From positions 1-64,000 of the forward strand of contig JAEINO010000003.1 of assembly GCA_016342345.1 (NCBI GenBank): 64,000 bases of DNA, given 5' to 3'. Source of the DNA: Pseudodesulfovibrio sp. Its GTDB lineage: Bacteria; Desulfobacterota; Desulfovibrionia; Desulfovibrionales; Desulfovibrionaceae. The notes beneath the pieces are model-generated. The model was not told the origin of the DNA. It was given only the letters and a program-made list of their open reading frames with translations, and searched no databases. Shown one piece after another: positions 25,401 through 35,900 of this stretch. Both the position numbers and the translations under genes were made by a program. Numbering within the stretch: position 1 is the first letter of the stretch; every line of letters starts with the position of its first letter.

Positions 25401-25901
25401 ATGAACAGGATGGTTTTATTTCTCCTATTCCTGCTGACAAGCAGCGGGTGCATGGTCTCCCAGACCAGTGTAGGCATTGGCACGACCGGGGGCATGGGAG
25501 TTTCATTCAGTTCTTACGGAGACTTCCTGTACAGCGGACCTGGTCCGGCGTACTCCAACAACAGGCTCGGCCTGCAAAAACTCCTTGCCAAAGAGTATCC
25601 CTCGGCCCAAAAGGTGTTTGAAAAAACACTTGAGCAATACCCGGACAACCCCGATGCAACCTATTATCTGGGCCTGACGCTCATCCATCAGAAAAAACGC
25701 AAAGAAGGTTTCGCGTTTCTGCGAAAATACCACGACCCACTGCAATACAGAATGACCCGTGCGGTTCAATGGTGGGCTGATTATTTGGAGAAAAAACCGG
25801 AACTGACACCTCGCAAAATCCAGGAAACCATGAACAAGAACCGTGTGGATGCCTACAACAGAGACTCGAGGGAACGCAGGGGGCTCTCCGGGGAGTGGTA
25901 A
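25401..25901 (+). CDS. second TPR-containing lipoprotein
   Basis: 166 residues. Signal peptide with lipobox-like SSGC (Cys17), a glycine/serine-rich segment (~20-50), then a TPR-like pair (YPSAQKVFEKTLEQYPDNPD; ATYYLGLTLIHQKKRKEGFA) that aligns in style with the preceding lipoprotein's GLCAIAKGDRQAGFDIFDKF. Both genes may descend from one ancestor. Starts 60 bp after its neighbour, same strand; its stop abuts the convergent mnmA stop. Confidence 0.75.
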   Translation: MNRMVLFLLFLLTSSGCMVSQTSVGIGTTGGMGVSFSSYGDFLYSGPGPAYSNNRLGLQKLLAKEYPSAQKVFEKTLEQYPDNPDATYYLGLTLIHQKKRKEGFAFLRKYHDPLQYRMTRAVQWWADYLEKKPELTPRKIQETMNKNRVDAYNRDSRERRGLSGEW

Positions 25902-26942
25902 TTACGATGTCTTTTCGATAATGCCACCGCCCAGAACAATGCCAGCTTCGGTATAGACCGCCGCAACCTGCCCAGGGGTGGGTTTTTCATTGGGTTCCAG
26001 AAAACAAAAAACGAGCTTGCCGTCCCTGATCTCGACACGGCTCGGAATGACCTTCTTGCGATACCGCGTTTGCAGCATCACCACTTCCGGCCAACGGTCC
26101 ATACCAACCATCAGATTGACATGCCCGGCCACACATTCTCGTGACTCCAACTCACTCTTCGGCCCCACGACAAGCCTATTTGCAACCACATCCTTGTCCA
26201 GGACATAAAGTGCTTCCTTCCAGGGAAGAGCCAGTCCGCGCCTCTGACCATGAGTGTACCGCCACAAGCCCTTGTGCCTACCAACGACCGTGCCGTTTGA
26301 CAGCACAGCCTGACCACCGCCCGGCATGGGTTGCCGATTCTCCAGAAAGGCATGGTAATCGTCGTCGGGAACAAAACAGATTTCCTGACTCTCCTTGGAC
26401 AATGGCGGCTTCAGACCGTTCTCCGCCAACAGGGCCAGCACGTCCTTCTTGTGGACTCCAGCCAATGGGAACCGGGCCTGTCGCAGGATATCAATGGGCA
26501 CCAGACAAAGAAAATAACTCTGATCCTTTGACGCATCCGCCGCACTCACCAACATGGACCCCATGCCCTCACATTCCTCGAACCCCACATAATGACCTGT
26601 TGCCATGCGGTCCGCACCCAATTTTCTGGCCGCCTCAAACAGCAGATCGAACTTCATATGCAGATTGCACATGGCGCACGGATTTGGTGTCAGGCCCGCC
26701 CTGTAATCCCTGGCAAAAGGCGACACCACACATGCATCGAACGCCTCATGCAGATCCAGCGCGTAAAACGTCACACCAAGGGTCGAGCAGGCTTGCACCA
26801 GGCCATCTGCAACCCGCTTCGAATCAGGGCTGGGCGGCAGAAAATGCCCGTGCACTGCCATTATATCATGCCCCTGCTCCTTGAGCAGAACCAGTGAGAG
26901 CAAACTGTCCATGCCGCCGCTAACGGCCACGGCTATTGTCAT
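25902..26942 (-). CDS. mnmA: tRNA-specific 2-thiouridylase MnmA
   Basis: 346 residues from ATG 26942, where GGAGG lies 8 nt upstream; the in-frame extension to 27053 is not needed by the family. PP-loop AVSGGMDSLLSL, NPCAMCN and TGHYVGF, KDQSYFLCLV, the sulfur-handling QEICFVPDDDYHAF and YTHGQRRGL are all MnmA hallmarks; the two redox Cys (NPCAMCN and EICF) are present. It makes s2U34 in Glu, Gln and Lys tRNAs. Confidence 0.93.
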   Translation of the reverse strand: MTIAVAVSGGMDSLLSLVLLKEQGHDIMAVHGHFLPPSPDSKRVADGLVQACSTLGVTFYALDLHEAFDACVVSPFARDYRAGLTPNPCAMCNLHMKFDLLFEAARKLGADRMATGHYVGFEECEGMGSMLVSAADASKDQSYFLCLVPIDILRQARFPLAGVHKKDVLALLAENGLKPPLSKESQEICFVPDDDYHAFLENRQPMPGGGQAVLSNGTVVGRHKGLWRYTHGQRRGLALPWKEALYVLDKDVVANRLVVGPKSELESRECVAGHVNLMVGMDRWPEVVMLQTRYRKKVIPSRVEIRDGKLVFCFLEPNEKPTPGQVAAVYTEAGIVLGGGIIEKTS

Positions 26943-27119
26943 GAAAATGCCTCCGGCAACTTGAAAACAATTGTACCGGCGCAAGAACATCCCGCGCAGG
27001 CAGATGCCTATTCTAAAGAAGGGGCAATTGAAAGAAAAGGATTTATAAGACACGATTCATGAGGATATGATATCAAAAATACAAGAACAGGAATATCTCA
27101 AAAAAACCGGAGACGGAAT

Positions 27120-28862
27120 ATGAAACATTTTCAGTACATTCTCATTAGTAGCGCACTGATTACAGTCCTGGCCGCTTCTCAGGTCTTTGCCTGCACAACC
27201 ATGATCGTCACGCCAAAAGCCAGCAGGGACGGGTCCATGATGGTGGCCCATTCCGATGATGACGAACTGGCAGACCAGCGGCTTGTCTACGTGCCATCCA
27301 AGGTTCAGAAAGGCGAACGAAAAATATTCCACGAGGCTTACCCATATCCGCGTTTCGTCACCGATGATCGTGGTCCGGCCTATAATACCAAAGGATATGC
27401 ACAGACCGAACCTGTCGCCCAAATCCCATACAAGGCCATCTGGAAAATCCTGGGACATGAGCAACAGACTTCCTTTTCCTATTTCGACGGAAACTACGGC
27501 ATCATGAACGAAAAGAACCTGATGATGGGCGAATGCACCAACGGCGCAAACTTTCAACCGAAATCCAACGCCAAAAAGAGCAGAAACAAACCACAACGCA
27601 TTTTCTACAGTTCCGAACTATCCCGAATCGCCCTGGAGAATTGCACCACAGCCCGCGATGCCATCAAGCTCATGGGTGGACTCATTGAGAAATACGGCTA
27701 TTACTCCACAGGTGAAACCCTTCTTGTAGCCGATGAAAACGAGGCCTGGGTGTTTGAGATGTGCGCCCTGCCTGACGCGACCTACCACTCGGCCTGGGTT
27801 GCCAAACGTGTTCCCAATGGCGAATATTTCGTGGCCGCCAACACCTTCCGCATTCGTGATGTAATCAAGAACGATCCTGACAACTTTCAATATTCGGCAA
27901 ACCTCATCCCCGGTCTGAAAAAGCTCAAGTGGTGGGACGAAAAAAAGCAAGGCCCGGTGGATTGGTTGCGTGCGGTCAGCCCCGGTGAATACAACCATCC
28001 ATACTATTCACTGCGTCGCGTCTGGCGGGCCATGGACCGCGTCAACCCGGACCTTGGCCTCTCTCCATGGGTCAAGGACACGTATACCAAAGACTATCCC
28101 TTCTCCATCAAGCCTCGCACACCCTTGTCCCCGTTGAACGTCTTTGCCCTGTACCGCGACCACTACGAAGGCACCGAATTCGATCTAACCAAGGGCGTTG
28201 CCGCCGGGCCATATGGCGATCCACACCGGTTTGTGGGACCATATGATGGCAATCAGAACAATATTGATGCGGATAAAAAATTCTATGGAGCCTGGGAACG
28301 GGCCATATCGGTCTTCTATCAGGGATATACATTTGTCTGCCAAACCAGACCCAAGGCCCCGGACTTTACCAAGGGAGTTCTCTGGTTCGGCCCGGATGTC
28401 TCCTACACCACATGTTTCACACCATTCTTCTCGAAGATGGCGCAATTGCCAAAGCCCTATCAGACAGGCAACCCGCAAAAGTTCGACCCCAACTCGGCAT
28501 GGTGGCATTTTGACCTGCTGGGTAATTGGTCGCGCCTCAACTTCCAACGCATGACCAAAGTCGACATCCAGCCCGTGCAACGCGAGCTCGAGAACAAGGC
28601 CCTGTCCGGCGTCTACGCCATGGACATGGTGGTCGCAAACAAGTCACCAAAAGAAGCTCAAGAACTCATCACCGAGTTCAGCTTCAAAACCGCAGGCAAA
28701 GCACTGACTCGTTGGCGCGAACTGACTTTTGAACTTTTTGCCAAATATTCGGATGGTTATCTCAACATTGCAGGAAGTCCAGCCCAAGACCTGGGTTATC
28801 CAGCCACATGGTTAAACGAGACAGAATACCACAACGGACCGACCTCATATGACATGAAATAA
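27120..28862 (+). CDS. exported C69-family peptidase (Ntn-hydrolase dipeptidase type)
   Basis: 580 residues. A signal peptide ends in ASQVFA, placing Cys25 (CTTMIVTPKAS) as the new N-terminal residue, the catalytic nucleophile of peptidase family C69/U34. The DGSMMVAHSDD and YVP segments, the GNYGIMNEKNLMMGECT block and the ENxTARDAIKLMGGLIEKYG part fit the family. It would act in the periplasm on small peptides. Followed by a strong bidirectional terminator. Confidence 0.9.
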   Translation: MKHFQYILISSALITVLAASQVFACTTMIVTPKASRDGSMMVAHSDDDELADQRLVYVPSKVQKGERKIFHEAYPYPRFVTDDRGPAYNTKGYAQTEPVAQIPYKAIWKILGHEQQTSFSYFDGNYGIMNEKNLMMGECTNGANFQPKSNAKKSRNKPQRIFYSSELSRIALENCTTARDAIKLMGGLIEKYGYYSTGETLLVADENEAWVFEMCALPDATYHSAWVAKRVPNGEYFVAANTFRIRDVIKNDPDNFQYSANLIPGLKKLKWWDEKKQGPVDWLRAVSPGEYNHPYYSLRRVWRAMDRVNPDLGLSPWVKDTYTKDYPFSIKPRTPLSPLNVFALYRDHYEGTEFDLTKGVAAGPYGDPHRFVGPYDGNQNNIDADKKFYGAWERAISVFYQGYTFVCQTRPKAPDFTKGVLWFGPDVSYTTCFTPFFSKMAQLPKPYQTGNPQKFDPNSAWWHFDLLGNWSRLNFQRMTKVDIQPVQRELENKALSGVYAMDMVVANKSPKEAQELITEFSFKTAGKALTRWRELTFELFAKYSDGYLNIAGSPAQDLGYPATWLNETEYHNGPTSYDMK

Positions 28863-28887
28863 AACAATCAATCTACAATAAAAAAAG

Positions 28888-28927
28888 CCGGTTGCGAACG
28901 AGTGTTCGCAACCGGCCTTGTTTTTTA
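28888..28927. terminator. bidirectional intrinsic terminator
   Basis: Perfect 13-bp stem GCCGGTTGCGAAC (28888-28900) with GTTCGCAACCGGC (28905-28917), flanked by A7 on the left and CTTGTTTTTT on the right. It serves both the C69 peptidase gene and the convergent gatA. Confidence 0.95.
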
Positions 28928-28942
28928 TCTTAAACCGGGATT

Positions 28943-30400
28943 CTACAGTTTTGCCATGGGCATCGGTTCCAAATTTCTCTCAAGACAATCGGCAACCGAG
29001 AGCATTTCAGCCTCGGAAAAAGCCGGGCCCATGAACTGAAGACCCACGGGCATGCCGGAATCACCACCAAGCCCTACAGGCAGACTCATTCCGGGCAAGC
29101 CTGCGAGGTTAGCGGAAATAGTGAAGATATCCATGAGGTACATCTGCAAAGGATCAGCCTTGTCACCCGCCTTGAAAGCCGTGGTCGGGCAGACAGGTCC
29201 GGCAATTATGTCACACTGCTCGAACGCCTTTTCAAAATCCTCTCGCAGCAGACGACGGACCTTGGCGGCCTTGTTGTAATAGGCATCGTAATAGCCGGAC
29301 GAAAGAACGTAGGTACCCATGATGATACGGCGTTGCACCTCGTCGCCAAACCCCTCGGTACGGCTTGAAGTGTACATGTCGATGAGTTCTTCGGCATCCT
29401 TGTTGCGATGCCCGAAGCGCACACCATCGAAACGCGACAGGTTGGAAGATGCTTCAGCCATGGCAATGATGTAATAGGTGGCAATGGCATAATCAGTCAG
29501 AGCCATCTTGACCGGAACGGTCTTGGCTCCAAGGGCTTCGGCCTTGGCTATGGCTGCCTTGCAGGCGGCCTCGACTTCATTGTCCAGCCCTTTGCCCCAG
29601 TATTCCTCAGGCAGACCAATAGTCGTGCCTTCCAGTGAATTTCTGCCAAGTCCGACCAGATAATCCGGCACTGGAACATCCACGGAAGTCGAATCATTGG
29701 GATCATGACCGGCCAGAACCTGAAGAATGCGGGCAGAATCCTCGACACTCCTAGTCATGGGACCAATCTGATCAAGCGACGAGCCATAGGCGATGAGTCC
29801 AAAACGGGAAACGCGTCCATAAGTGGGTTTGAGCCCAACAATGCCACAGAAGGAAGCGGGCAGACGGATGGAACCGCCGGTATCGGTCCCCAGAGCGGCA
29901 AAGCACTGACCTGCAGCCACAGTCGCCCCGGAACCACCGGAAGATCCGCCGGGAACGCAATCGGCATCCCATGGATTGCTGGTCTGAAAAAATGCGGAAT
30001 TCTCCGTGGAAGAGCCCATGGCGAATTCATCCATATTGGCCTTGCCGATAATCACGGCCCCGGCTTTACGCAGCCTGACCACAGCGGTGCCATCATAAAA
30101 AGGAACAAAATTTTCAAGAATCTTCGAACCACAAGTAGTTCTGGTTCCCTTGGTAACAAGCAAATCCTTGAGGACAATGGGAACGCCCCACAGCGGCTTG
30201 CTTGCGTCCGGACCTTCCTGATCCATAACCTCGGCCTGCTTCAGGGCCTCGTCACTCATGACGGTGATAAGTGCCTTGACCGTGGGTTCGGTAGCCTCAA
30301 TGCGATCCAGGCAGTCCTTGACCGCCTCGGCGACCGTCACTTCCCTGCTTTGCAGCAGCCCAGCCATTTCGGTGAGCGTTTTCGTATACAATTCAGACAT
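28943..30400 (-). CDS. gatA: Glu-tRNA(Gln)/Asp-tRNA(Asn) amidotransferase subunit A
   Basis: 485 residues. The amidase Ser-cisSer-Lys triad is present: Lys78 (IVLKDLL), Ser153 (GGSSGGSGA) and Ser177 ([11 protein letters not shown]). GatA releases ammonia from glutamine for transamidation of mischarged tRNA with GatB and GatC. gatC lies just upstream; gatB is not in the window. Confidence 0.97.
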   Translation of the reverse strand: MSELYTKTLTEMAGLLQSREVTVAEAVKDCLDRIEATEPTVKALITVMSDEALKQAEVMDQEGPDASKPLWGVPIVLKDLLVTKGTRTTCGSKILENFVPFYDGTAVVRLRKAGAVIIGKANMDEFAMGSSTENSAFFQTSNPWDADCVPGGSSGGSGATVAAGQCFAALGTDTGGSIRLPASFCGIVGLKPTYGRVSRFGLIAYGSSLDQIGPMTRSVEDSARILQVLAGHDPNDSTSVDVPVPDYLVGLGRNSLEGTTIGLPEEYWGKGLDNEVEAACKAAIAKAEALGAKTVPVKMALTDYAIATYYIIAMAEASSNLSRFDGVRFGHRNKDAEELIDMYTSSRTEGFGDEVQRRIIMGTYVLSSGYYDAYYNKAAKVRRLLREDFEKAFEQCDIIAGPVCPTTAFKAGDKADPLQMYLMDIFTISANLAGLPGMSLPVGLGGDSGMPVGLQFMGPAFSEAEMLSVADCLERNLEPMPMAKL

Positions 30401-30484
30401 TATAAATCCTAAGATGTAGTGCGTAAGCCAACAGTCGGATATTCTTCCAATGCGGGTTCAAAAAAACTGCTTTCAAACATCCTG

Positions 30485-30769
30485 TCAGACAATTTTGGGG
30501 ACAATGAAAAACTTTCCGTCCTGCTCGGGAGCGTTGGAAAGCACTTCCTCACGCGTGTAGTCCTTTTTCAATTCATCCTTGCGAAGCACTGTGGTGTGCT
30601 GCACAGGGCTGTACATGGGGTCGACATTATCCGTGTCCAGCTCGCCGAGCTTTTCCATGTAACCCAATATGTCCCCGAGCTGCCCGGCGAACAATTCGAG
30701 CTTTTCCTTTGGCAGATCAAGCCGTGAAAGCTTGGCAACCTTGGCCACTTCTTCCGGTGTGATTTTCAT
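30485..30769 (-). CDS. gatC: Glu-tRNA(Gln)/Asp-tRNA(Asn) amidotransferase subunit C
   Basis: 94 residues, the usual GatC length. MKITPEEVAKVAKLSRLDLP, the FAGQLGDILGYMEKLGELDT helix and DNVDPMYSP match the family. It stabilises GatA and GatB. Located 84 bp upstream of gatA on the same strand. Confidence 0.95.
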   Translation of the reverse strand: MKITPEEVAKVAKLSRLDLPKEKLELFAGQLGDILGYMEKLGELDTDNVDPMYSPVQHTTVLRKDELKKDYTREEVLSNAPEQDGKFFIVPKIV

Positions 30770-30801
30770 GTTCCATAACTCCTTGATATCCGAACGGTCC
30801 G

Positions 30802-32835
30802 CTATTGTTGCGGCGCAAACATGTTCTCTTCCTGCTTGACCTTGTCTTCTTCGATTCGCGTTTCATAAGCTTCCACGCGCTTTTCACGGCGAATCCTAGC
30901 GCGAGCAATGCGAGCAGCCATCTTTTCGACATCCACCAATTTCTTGCCATTCCTCACAGGACTGAAAAGATAGAGATTCTGACTGGCAACGCCCTGTTGA
31001 TCCCAAGTCATGCGCGCCATGCTGAAATCCATTCCCTGCGCTACCATGATACGTCGGTTGACCTCGTCGGCAGTCCAGTTGGATGGCAAGGCACCAAACC
31101 TTCCGGCAAAACGAATGAAGTCGAAACCGAGTGCCACCCAGAAGTCTGCCTGTCCGAGGCCTTCCTCGGCAAGGGATGACTGGAGTGCCCGCCCGCCTTC
31201 GGAACCTTCCCACCATGCACCGGGACACACGGCCAATCGATAGTAATGCTCGTCCACATCCTTGGCCGAATCCAGAGCGCGACTCCACAGGCCGGGACCG
31301 AGGAAAAGAAGCTGGTCGCCTTCATAATAAAAGAAATTCGGAAGCAGGGTCTGAGCCTGACTCCACCCGTCCGGGATAAACACGGCCCCGAAATCAGGCA
31401 AGGCAAGAGGAACGTCCTTGTTGTCGCTGAAATCGTCAGGCACATTCAGAAGCTTGCCCACCCGCTTGCCCCACTCCTTGAGCTCCCTGGACGGATAGGA
31501 TTGCATGCCCTTAATCCGGCCACCAAGAGAAGCGGCTTCCTTGTAAAAAGTCTGAGCCATGGTTCTTCCGAATTTGTCTTCCGGGTAGAAAACAGCCAGA
31601 TCCCTGATGTTCAATCCATCTGCGGCCAGGGACACAAGGCTTCGGACCTCGTCATTACGACTGGTGAAGAACCGCCATGCGTCACGCCCTTCTTCCTGTT
31701 GCCCCAGGGTTGAGAGAAAGGCAAAGACAGCCCGTTTCTTCAAGACATCTTCGCCAGGGGAATTCAATTCATAAAGCCGCTTGAAGGCTTCCACTCTTAA
31801 AGGACCACCCACCACGGAATAATGTCCGGGCAATTCCGCCAACCGCTTGTCCCAGCCGGGAGCCTCGGTATTGATAATCCGCAGGTCGACATCCACGCCA
31901 TCCTGAGCCAGACGCCATTGGGCAAGCCCTGCTCCACGCAAAATCTTGATGCCCACCTTGCCATAGGGACCGGTAAGCGGCAGGGCAAGAGCCAATCCAA
32001 TTTGTGGCAGACCATATCTTGATTCCAGCTCGGCCAGTCTGTTCTCAAGAGGTTTCACATCAGCAAGATTCGCGTTTGAGGACAAGTTCCGCAAGGTCCG
32101 CCAGACCAGTGACCAGGAATCCTTGTCAGAAGCGTCACGGACTCCTCGCTCAAAACCGACAAGAACATACGGGAACTTCCACTGGTTTGCAGTGGTCACC
32201 GCTTTGGAAAGATCCTTGACGAGCTTGTTGTCCCAAGTCTGCATTTTCTGTGTGAATTCATGCTCGAAAGAGAGCTTGGCCGCCACATCCGGTGCCTGTT
32301 TGTAAAATCCATCCAGCACGTCCAAAGCTCTTTCGTAGTCGCCGTTTTCCTGAAAATAGGAAGAATACCACAAAGCCACGTCAAGACGAGTGGCCCAGGA
32401 AAGCTTGTAGTTTTCCAACACCCACTTGAGATGATTCCTGAGCCGCTCGGTCTTGCCGAGAGCCGCCATGGTGTTGAGATATGTGCGTTCCCATGAGACA
32501 AGATCAAGAGCTGACGAGTCCATGTTCGCCCAATTTTCCAAGGCAATCCTGGCCTGATGATGATGTCCATTCAGGAACGCGGACTCGGCCAACCGGGCGT
32601 AGATGGTCGGCATCTCGCTCCTGACCAAATCCTGCCGTTCAAGGACTGCTGTGTAATACAGCTCGCAGGCCTCGTACCGTTTGGCCTTCCAGGACGCATC
32701 AGCTTCAACCAGCAGATTGGGCGTGGAAAGCAGATCAACACTCTTGATGGTCTGTTTCTGAGCACATCCCCAAACAAACAGTGAAAGCAGGGCCAGAAGC
32801 AAAATAGATCGCATAAGCTGTGGTATTGTATTCAT
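30802..32835 (-). CDS. LpoA/LppC-like lipoprotein with periplasmic-binding fold
   Basis: About 677 residues from ATG 32835; earlier in-frame ATGs at 32883 and 32853 exist, but this start places the signal peptide properly (SILLLALLSLFVWGC, Cys24). The N-terminal ~200 residues are helical and TPR-like (ELYYTAVLERQDLV); the C-terminal part has type I periplasmic-binding-protein character (IGLALALPLTGPYGKVGIKI; VVGGPLRVEAFKRLYELNSP; LAVFYPEDKFGRTMAQTFYK). That is the layout of LpoA/LppC, which activates penicillin-binding proteins; similar folds also bind amino acids. Ends with a charged, Arg/Glu-rich helix. Confidence 0.75.
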   Translation of the reverse strand: MNTIPQLMRSILLLALLSLFVWGCAQKQTIKSVDLLSTPNLLVEADASWKAKRYEACELYYTAVLERQDLVRSEMPTIYARLAESAFLNGHHHQARIALENWANMDSSALDLVSWERTYLNTMAALGKTERLRNHLKWVLENYKLSWATRLDVALWYSSYFQENGDYERALDVLDGFYKQAPDVAAKLSFEHEFTQKMQTWDNKLVKDLSKAVTTANQWKFPYVLVGFERGVRDASDKDSWSLVWRTLRNLSSNANLADVKPLENRLAELESRYGLPQIGLALALPLTGPYGKVGIKILRGAGLAQWRLAQDGVDVDLRIINTEAPGWDKRLAELPGHYSVVGGPLRVEAFKRLYELNSPGEDVLKKRAVFAFLSTLGQQEEGRDAWRFFTSRNDEVRSLVSLAADGLNIRDLAVFYPEDKFGRTMAQTFYKEAASLGGRIKGMQSYPSRELKEWGKRVGKLLNVPDDFSDNKDVPLALPDFGAVFIPDGWSQAQTLLPNFFYYEGDQLLFLGPGLWSRALDSAKDVDEHYYRLAVCPGAWWEGSEGGRALQSSLAEEGLGQADFWVALGFDFIRFAGRFGALPSNWTADEVNRRIMVAQGMDFSMARMTWDQQGVASQNLYLFSPVRNGKKLVDVEKMAARIARARIRREKRVEAYETRIEEDKVKQEENMFAPQQ

Positions 32836-32889
32836 TATATATAATCGGCGCATGATATGTTCCGTTGCAGCACTCTGGAGCAACTAGAT

Positions 32890-32923
32890 AAAAAAACCCG
32901 GTCCGCAGGGATGCGGACCGGGT
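32890..32923 (-). terminator. intrinsic terminator of the grpE-dnaK unit
   Basis: On the minus strand ACCCGGTCCGC pairs with GCGGACCGGGT (11 bp; plus-strand positions 32913-32923 and 32896-32906), loop of 6, followed by seven T. It lies 38 bp beyond the dnaK stop. Confidence 0.93.
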
Positions 32924-32961
32924 AATGCTATACTGTGCTTGGCCTCGTAAGGCAAGTTGGA

Positions 32962-34869
32962 TTACTTGACCTCGGTGTAGTCTGCATCGACCACATCGTC
33001 GTCATCCTTGGGAGCCGCACCGGCTTCGCCACCTGCAGCACCGGCGTCAGAACCACCCGGTTCTGCATTCTGCTGAGCATAGAGCTGTTCAGCCAGCTTG
33101 TGGGAAGCCTGGGCCAACTCTTCGGTCTTGGCCTTGATTTCGGCGATATCATCAGTCTCAAGAGCCTTCTTCAAGGTCTCCATCTTGGACTCGATATCAG
33201 CCTTGAGCGTACTATCAACCTTGTCGCCAAGTTCGCGTATGGACTTCTCGGATGTATAGACAAGCGTGTCAGCCTGGTTGCGAGTCTCAATGAGCTCCTG
33301 CTTCAACTTGTCATCATCGGCATGGGCCTCGGCGTCCTTGACCATCTGATCAATCTCGTCATCACTCAGACCCGAGGATGCAGTAATCTGAATGGACTGC
33401 TCACGACCGGTTCCCATATCCTTGGCCTGGACGTGGACAATGCCGTTGGCATCGATATCAAAAGCGACCTCAATCTGCGGCACGCCACGTGATGCCGGCG
33501 GAATTCCGGACAGTTCGAAGTTACCCAGCAGCTTGTTGTCAGCACACATGGGCCGCTCACCCTGGAAGACCCTGATGGACACGGACGGCTGGTTGTCAGC
33601 TGCAGTGGTGAAAACCTGGGACTTCTTGGTCGGGATGGTGGTGTTGCGCTCGATCAGATGCGTCATCACGCCGCCCATGGTCTCAATGCCCAGCGACAGC
33701 GGGGTCACATCGAGAAGCAGAACGTCCTTGACGTCACCGGCGAGGATACCGCCCTGAATGGCTGCACCCATGGCAACAACTTCATCGGGGTTCACAGAGC
33801 GGTTAGGCTCCTTGCCGAAGAAACTCTTCACCTTTTGCTGAACCAGAGGCATACGGGTCATGCCACCGACAAGAATGACTTCATCTATATCAGCTGCGGA
33901 CAGACCTGCGTCCTTGAGAGCCTTCTTGCACGGCCCGGCAGTCCGCTCCACCAAATCGTCAACGAGCTTTTCAAGCTTGCCACGGCTGATCTTGACCATC
34001 ATGTGCTTGGGACCATTCTGGTCAGCAGTGATAAACGGCAGGTTGACCTCGGATTCCATGGAACTGGACAGGTCATGCTTGACCTTTTCAGCAGCTTCCT
34101 TAAGACGCTGCAGGGCCATGCGATCCTGGGCCAGATCAATGCCGTTTTCCTTCTTGAATTCATCCACCAGATACTCGATGATGCGATGATCGAAGTCCTC
34201 GCCGCCGAGGAAAGTGTCGCCGTTGGTGGCACGAACTTCCACGACATTGTCACCGACTTCAAGGATGGAGATATCAAAAGTACCACCACCGAGGTCGAAA
34301 ACCGCGATCTTTTCGTTGGCTTTCTTGTCAAAACCGTAGGCCAACGATGCAGCGGTGGGCTCGTTGATAATGCGCTTGACCTCAAGGCCGGCGATCTTGC
34401 CTGCATCCTTGGTGGCCTGACGCTGGGAATCATTAAAATAGGCCGGAACAGTGATAACTGCTTCGGTAACGTCCTCGCCCAGGTATATCTCGGCATCCTT
34501 CTTCAATTTCTGAAGGATAATGGCCGAAACTTCAGGCGGACTGAACTTCTTTCCGTCAATCTCAACCCAGGCATCGTTGCCATTACCGGCCACGATGTCA
34601 TACGGACAATGCTTCTGCCACTTCTTGACTTCCGGGGCATTGGCGTTGCGGCCCATGAGGCGTTTGATTGCAAAAACAGTCTTTTCCGGGTTGGTAACAG
34701 ACTGGCGTTTGGCGATGTCGCCCACCAGGCGTTCCTTATCGGTGAATGCCACGACTGATGGCGTTGTACGGCCACCTTCGGGGTTAGTAATGCACTTCGG
34801 ATCCTTTCCCTCCATGACGTAAACACAGGAGTTGGTAGTTCCGAGGTCGATACCAATGATCTTACCCAT
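32962..34869 (-). CDS. dnaK: Hsp70 chaperone DnaK
   Basis: 635 residues. It has the phosphate-1 motif [11 protein letters not shown], the [20 protein letters not shown] segment, [15 protein letters not shown], the linker [16 protein letters not shown] and the C-terminal Gly/Ala-rich region ending in [12 protein letters not shown], the DnaK tail that ends in an EEVD-like acidic sequence in relatives. Works with GrpE (upstream) and J-proteins such as the CbpA-like protein at 44 kb. Confidence 0.98.
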   Translation of the reverse strand: MGKIIGIDLGTTNSCVYVMEGKDPKCITNPEGGRTTPSVVAFTDKERLVGDIAKRQSVTNPEKTVFAIKRLMGRNANAPEVKKWQKHCPYDIVAGNGNDAWVEIDGKKFSPPEVSAIILQKLKKDAEIYLGEDVTEAVITVPAYFNDSQRQATKDAGKIAGLEVKRIINEPTAASLAYGFDKKANEKIAVFDLGGGTFDISILEVGDNVVEVRATNGDTFLGGEDFDHRIIEYLVDEFKKENGIDLAQDRMALQRLKEAAEKVKHDLSSSMESEVNLPFITADQNGPKHMMVKISRGKLEKLVDDLVERTAGPCKKALKDAGLSAADIDEVILVGGMTRMPLVQQKVKSFFGKEPNRSVNPDEVVAMGAAIQGGILAGDVKDVLLLDVTPLSLGIETMGGVMTHLIERNTTIPTKKSQVFTTAADNQPSVSIRVFQGERPMCADNKLLGNFELSGIPPASRGVPQIEVAFDIDANGIVHVQAKDMGTGREQSIQITASSGLSDDEIDQMVKDAEAHADDDKLKQELIETRNQADTLVYTSEKSIRELGDKVDSTLKADIESKMETLKKALETDDIAEIKAKTEELAQASHKLAEQLYAQQNAEPGGSDAGAAGGEAGAAPKDDDDVVDADYTEVK

Positions 34870-34984
34870 ATGTATATCCTCCTAAAATCTTCTATTTGCA
34901 ATGTCGTAACATTGTTTGATTTGCGTTCTTTCTTCAATAATCACGCGTTCGGGCTTGTAAAGAGCCAGAGCGCAAAAACTTGCA

Positions 34985-35611
34985 CTAAGCTTTGCTGACC
35001 ATCACCTTGGCTGGCCGGATGAGACGTCCCTTGAGGATGTATCCGCGCTGGGTAATTTTGGCTATCCGGTTATCTCCGAGGTCATCATCTTCAACGGTAC
35101 CCACAGCTTCATGGATCTCCGGGTTGAACTCTCCGCCGGGTATGGCTTCGACAGCCTCCAGCCCATGGCTCTTTACGGCATCGAGAAACAACTTGCGAGT
35201 CATGTCAACGCCAATGACAAAATTCTTGCAGGCATCATCAAGTCCATCGGTATAAGCGAGGGCAAGATCAAGATTATCCAAAACCGGCAGCAGATCAGCC
35301 AGGATGGATTCACCTGCGTATTTCTTCATTTCCTCGGTTTCCCGCAACAGTCGTTTCTTGACATTTTCGGAATCAGCCAAGGCGCGTAAACGAATTTCCT
35401 CGGCCGCCTTATGCACATCGCACTCAGGACAGACGGACTCACGACACAGTGCGGTCAGTTCTTCCAAACTCAGGGAAACTTCGTTTTCCTCTTTGCCTTC
35501 AAAACCAACAGATTCATCGTCTCCAGCCTCGCCTTCCGGGGTGCCAAAGAGCTTTCCTTCATCATCGTACAACCCGTTGATAGGGCCTTCCACATTCTTT
35601 TTATTCGCCAT
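34985..35611 (-). CDS. grpE: nucleotide exchange factor GrpE
   Basis: 208 residues with an acidic N-terminal ~65 residues, then a coiled coil (VHKAAEEIRLRALADSENVK) and the beta-domain GEFNPEIHEAVGTVEDDDLG with GYILKGRLIRPAKVMVSK. These are the conserved GrpE C-terminal motifs. It releases ADP from DnaK. It has an unusual CPECD before the coiled coil. 115 bp separate it from dnaK. No hrcA gene or CIRCE element (TTAGCACTC-N9-GAGTGCTAA) is found in front. Confidence 0.95.
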   Translation of the reverse strand: MANKKNVEGPINGLYDDEGKLFGTPEGEAGDDESVGFEGKEENEVSLSLEELTALCRESVCPECDVHKAAEEIRLRALADSENVKKRLLRETEEMKKYAGESILADLLPVLDNLDLALAYTDGLDDACKNFVIGVDMTRKLFLDAVKSHGLEAVEAIPGGEFNPEIHEAVGTVEDDDLGDNRIAKITQRGYILKGRLIRPAKVMVSKA

Positions 35612-35643
35612 TGATTATGTTTCCTTGGGAATGGATTGGTCAT

Positions 35644-35666
35644 AAAAAAACCCCGCCCAAGCGAGG
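35644..35666 (-). terminator. hairpin plus T-run in front of grpE
   Basis: Minus strand: CCTCGC-TTGG-GCGGGG, six pairs with one G-U, then seven T, ending only 33 nt before the grpE start. It can be the terminator of the TPR pseudo-receiver gene 235 bp upstream. If so, a grpE promoter would have little room; a TTGACA at 35698-35703 lies upstream of the hairpin (with only a poor -10, TATTTG), which would place the hairpin at the very start of the grpE transcript. Confidence 0.65.
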
Positions 35667-35900
35667 CATGTTTGACAAATAATCATAGGGATGAGCTTGT
35701 CAATGCCTGAGAAAAGAAGAATTCACTCTCTTTTGAATCAGCCGGAACAACCAACTGCCAAAGAATTCCAAACAAAAAATCGAAAAAACCAGCAGACTGA
35801 ATCAAAGAATTATCAACAAGCACCCTCTCATTGATGTTTCGACAATAAAATCACATGAAACACTCATGCTTCAAACTGACACAACAGGAGCACGAGCAAC

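Noticed and set aside
26141-26884. 247-codon plus-strand frame rich in Pro, His and Arg
   Set aside because: Antisense of mnmA; composition is that of a shadow frame.
35612-35900. Possible CIRCE/HrcA operator upstream of grpE
   Set aside because: No TTAGCACTC-N9-GAGTGCTAA or close variant could be found, and no hrcA gene is present in the window.
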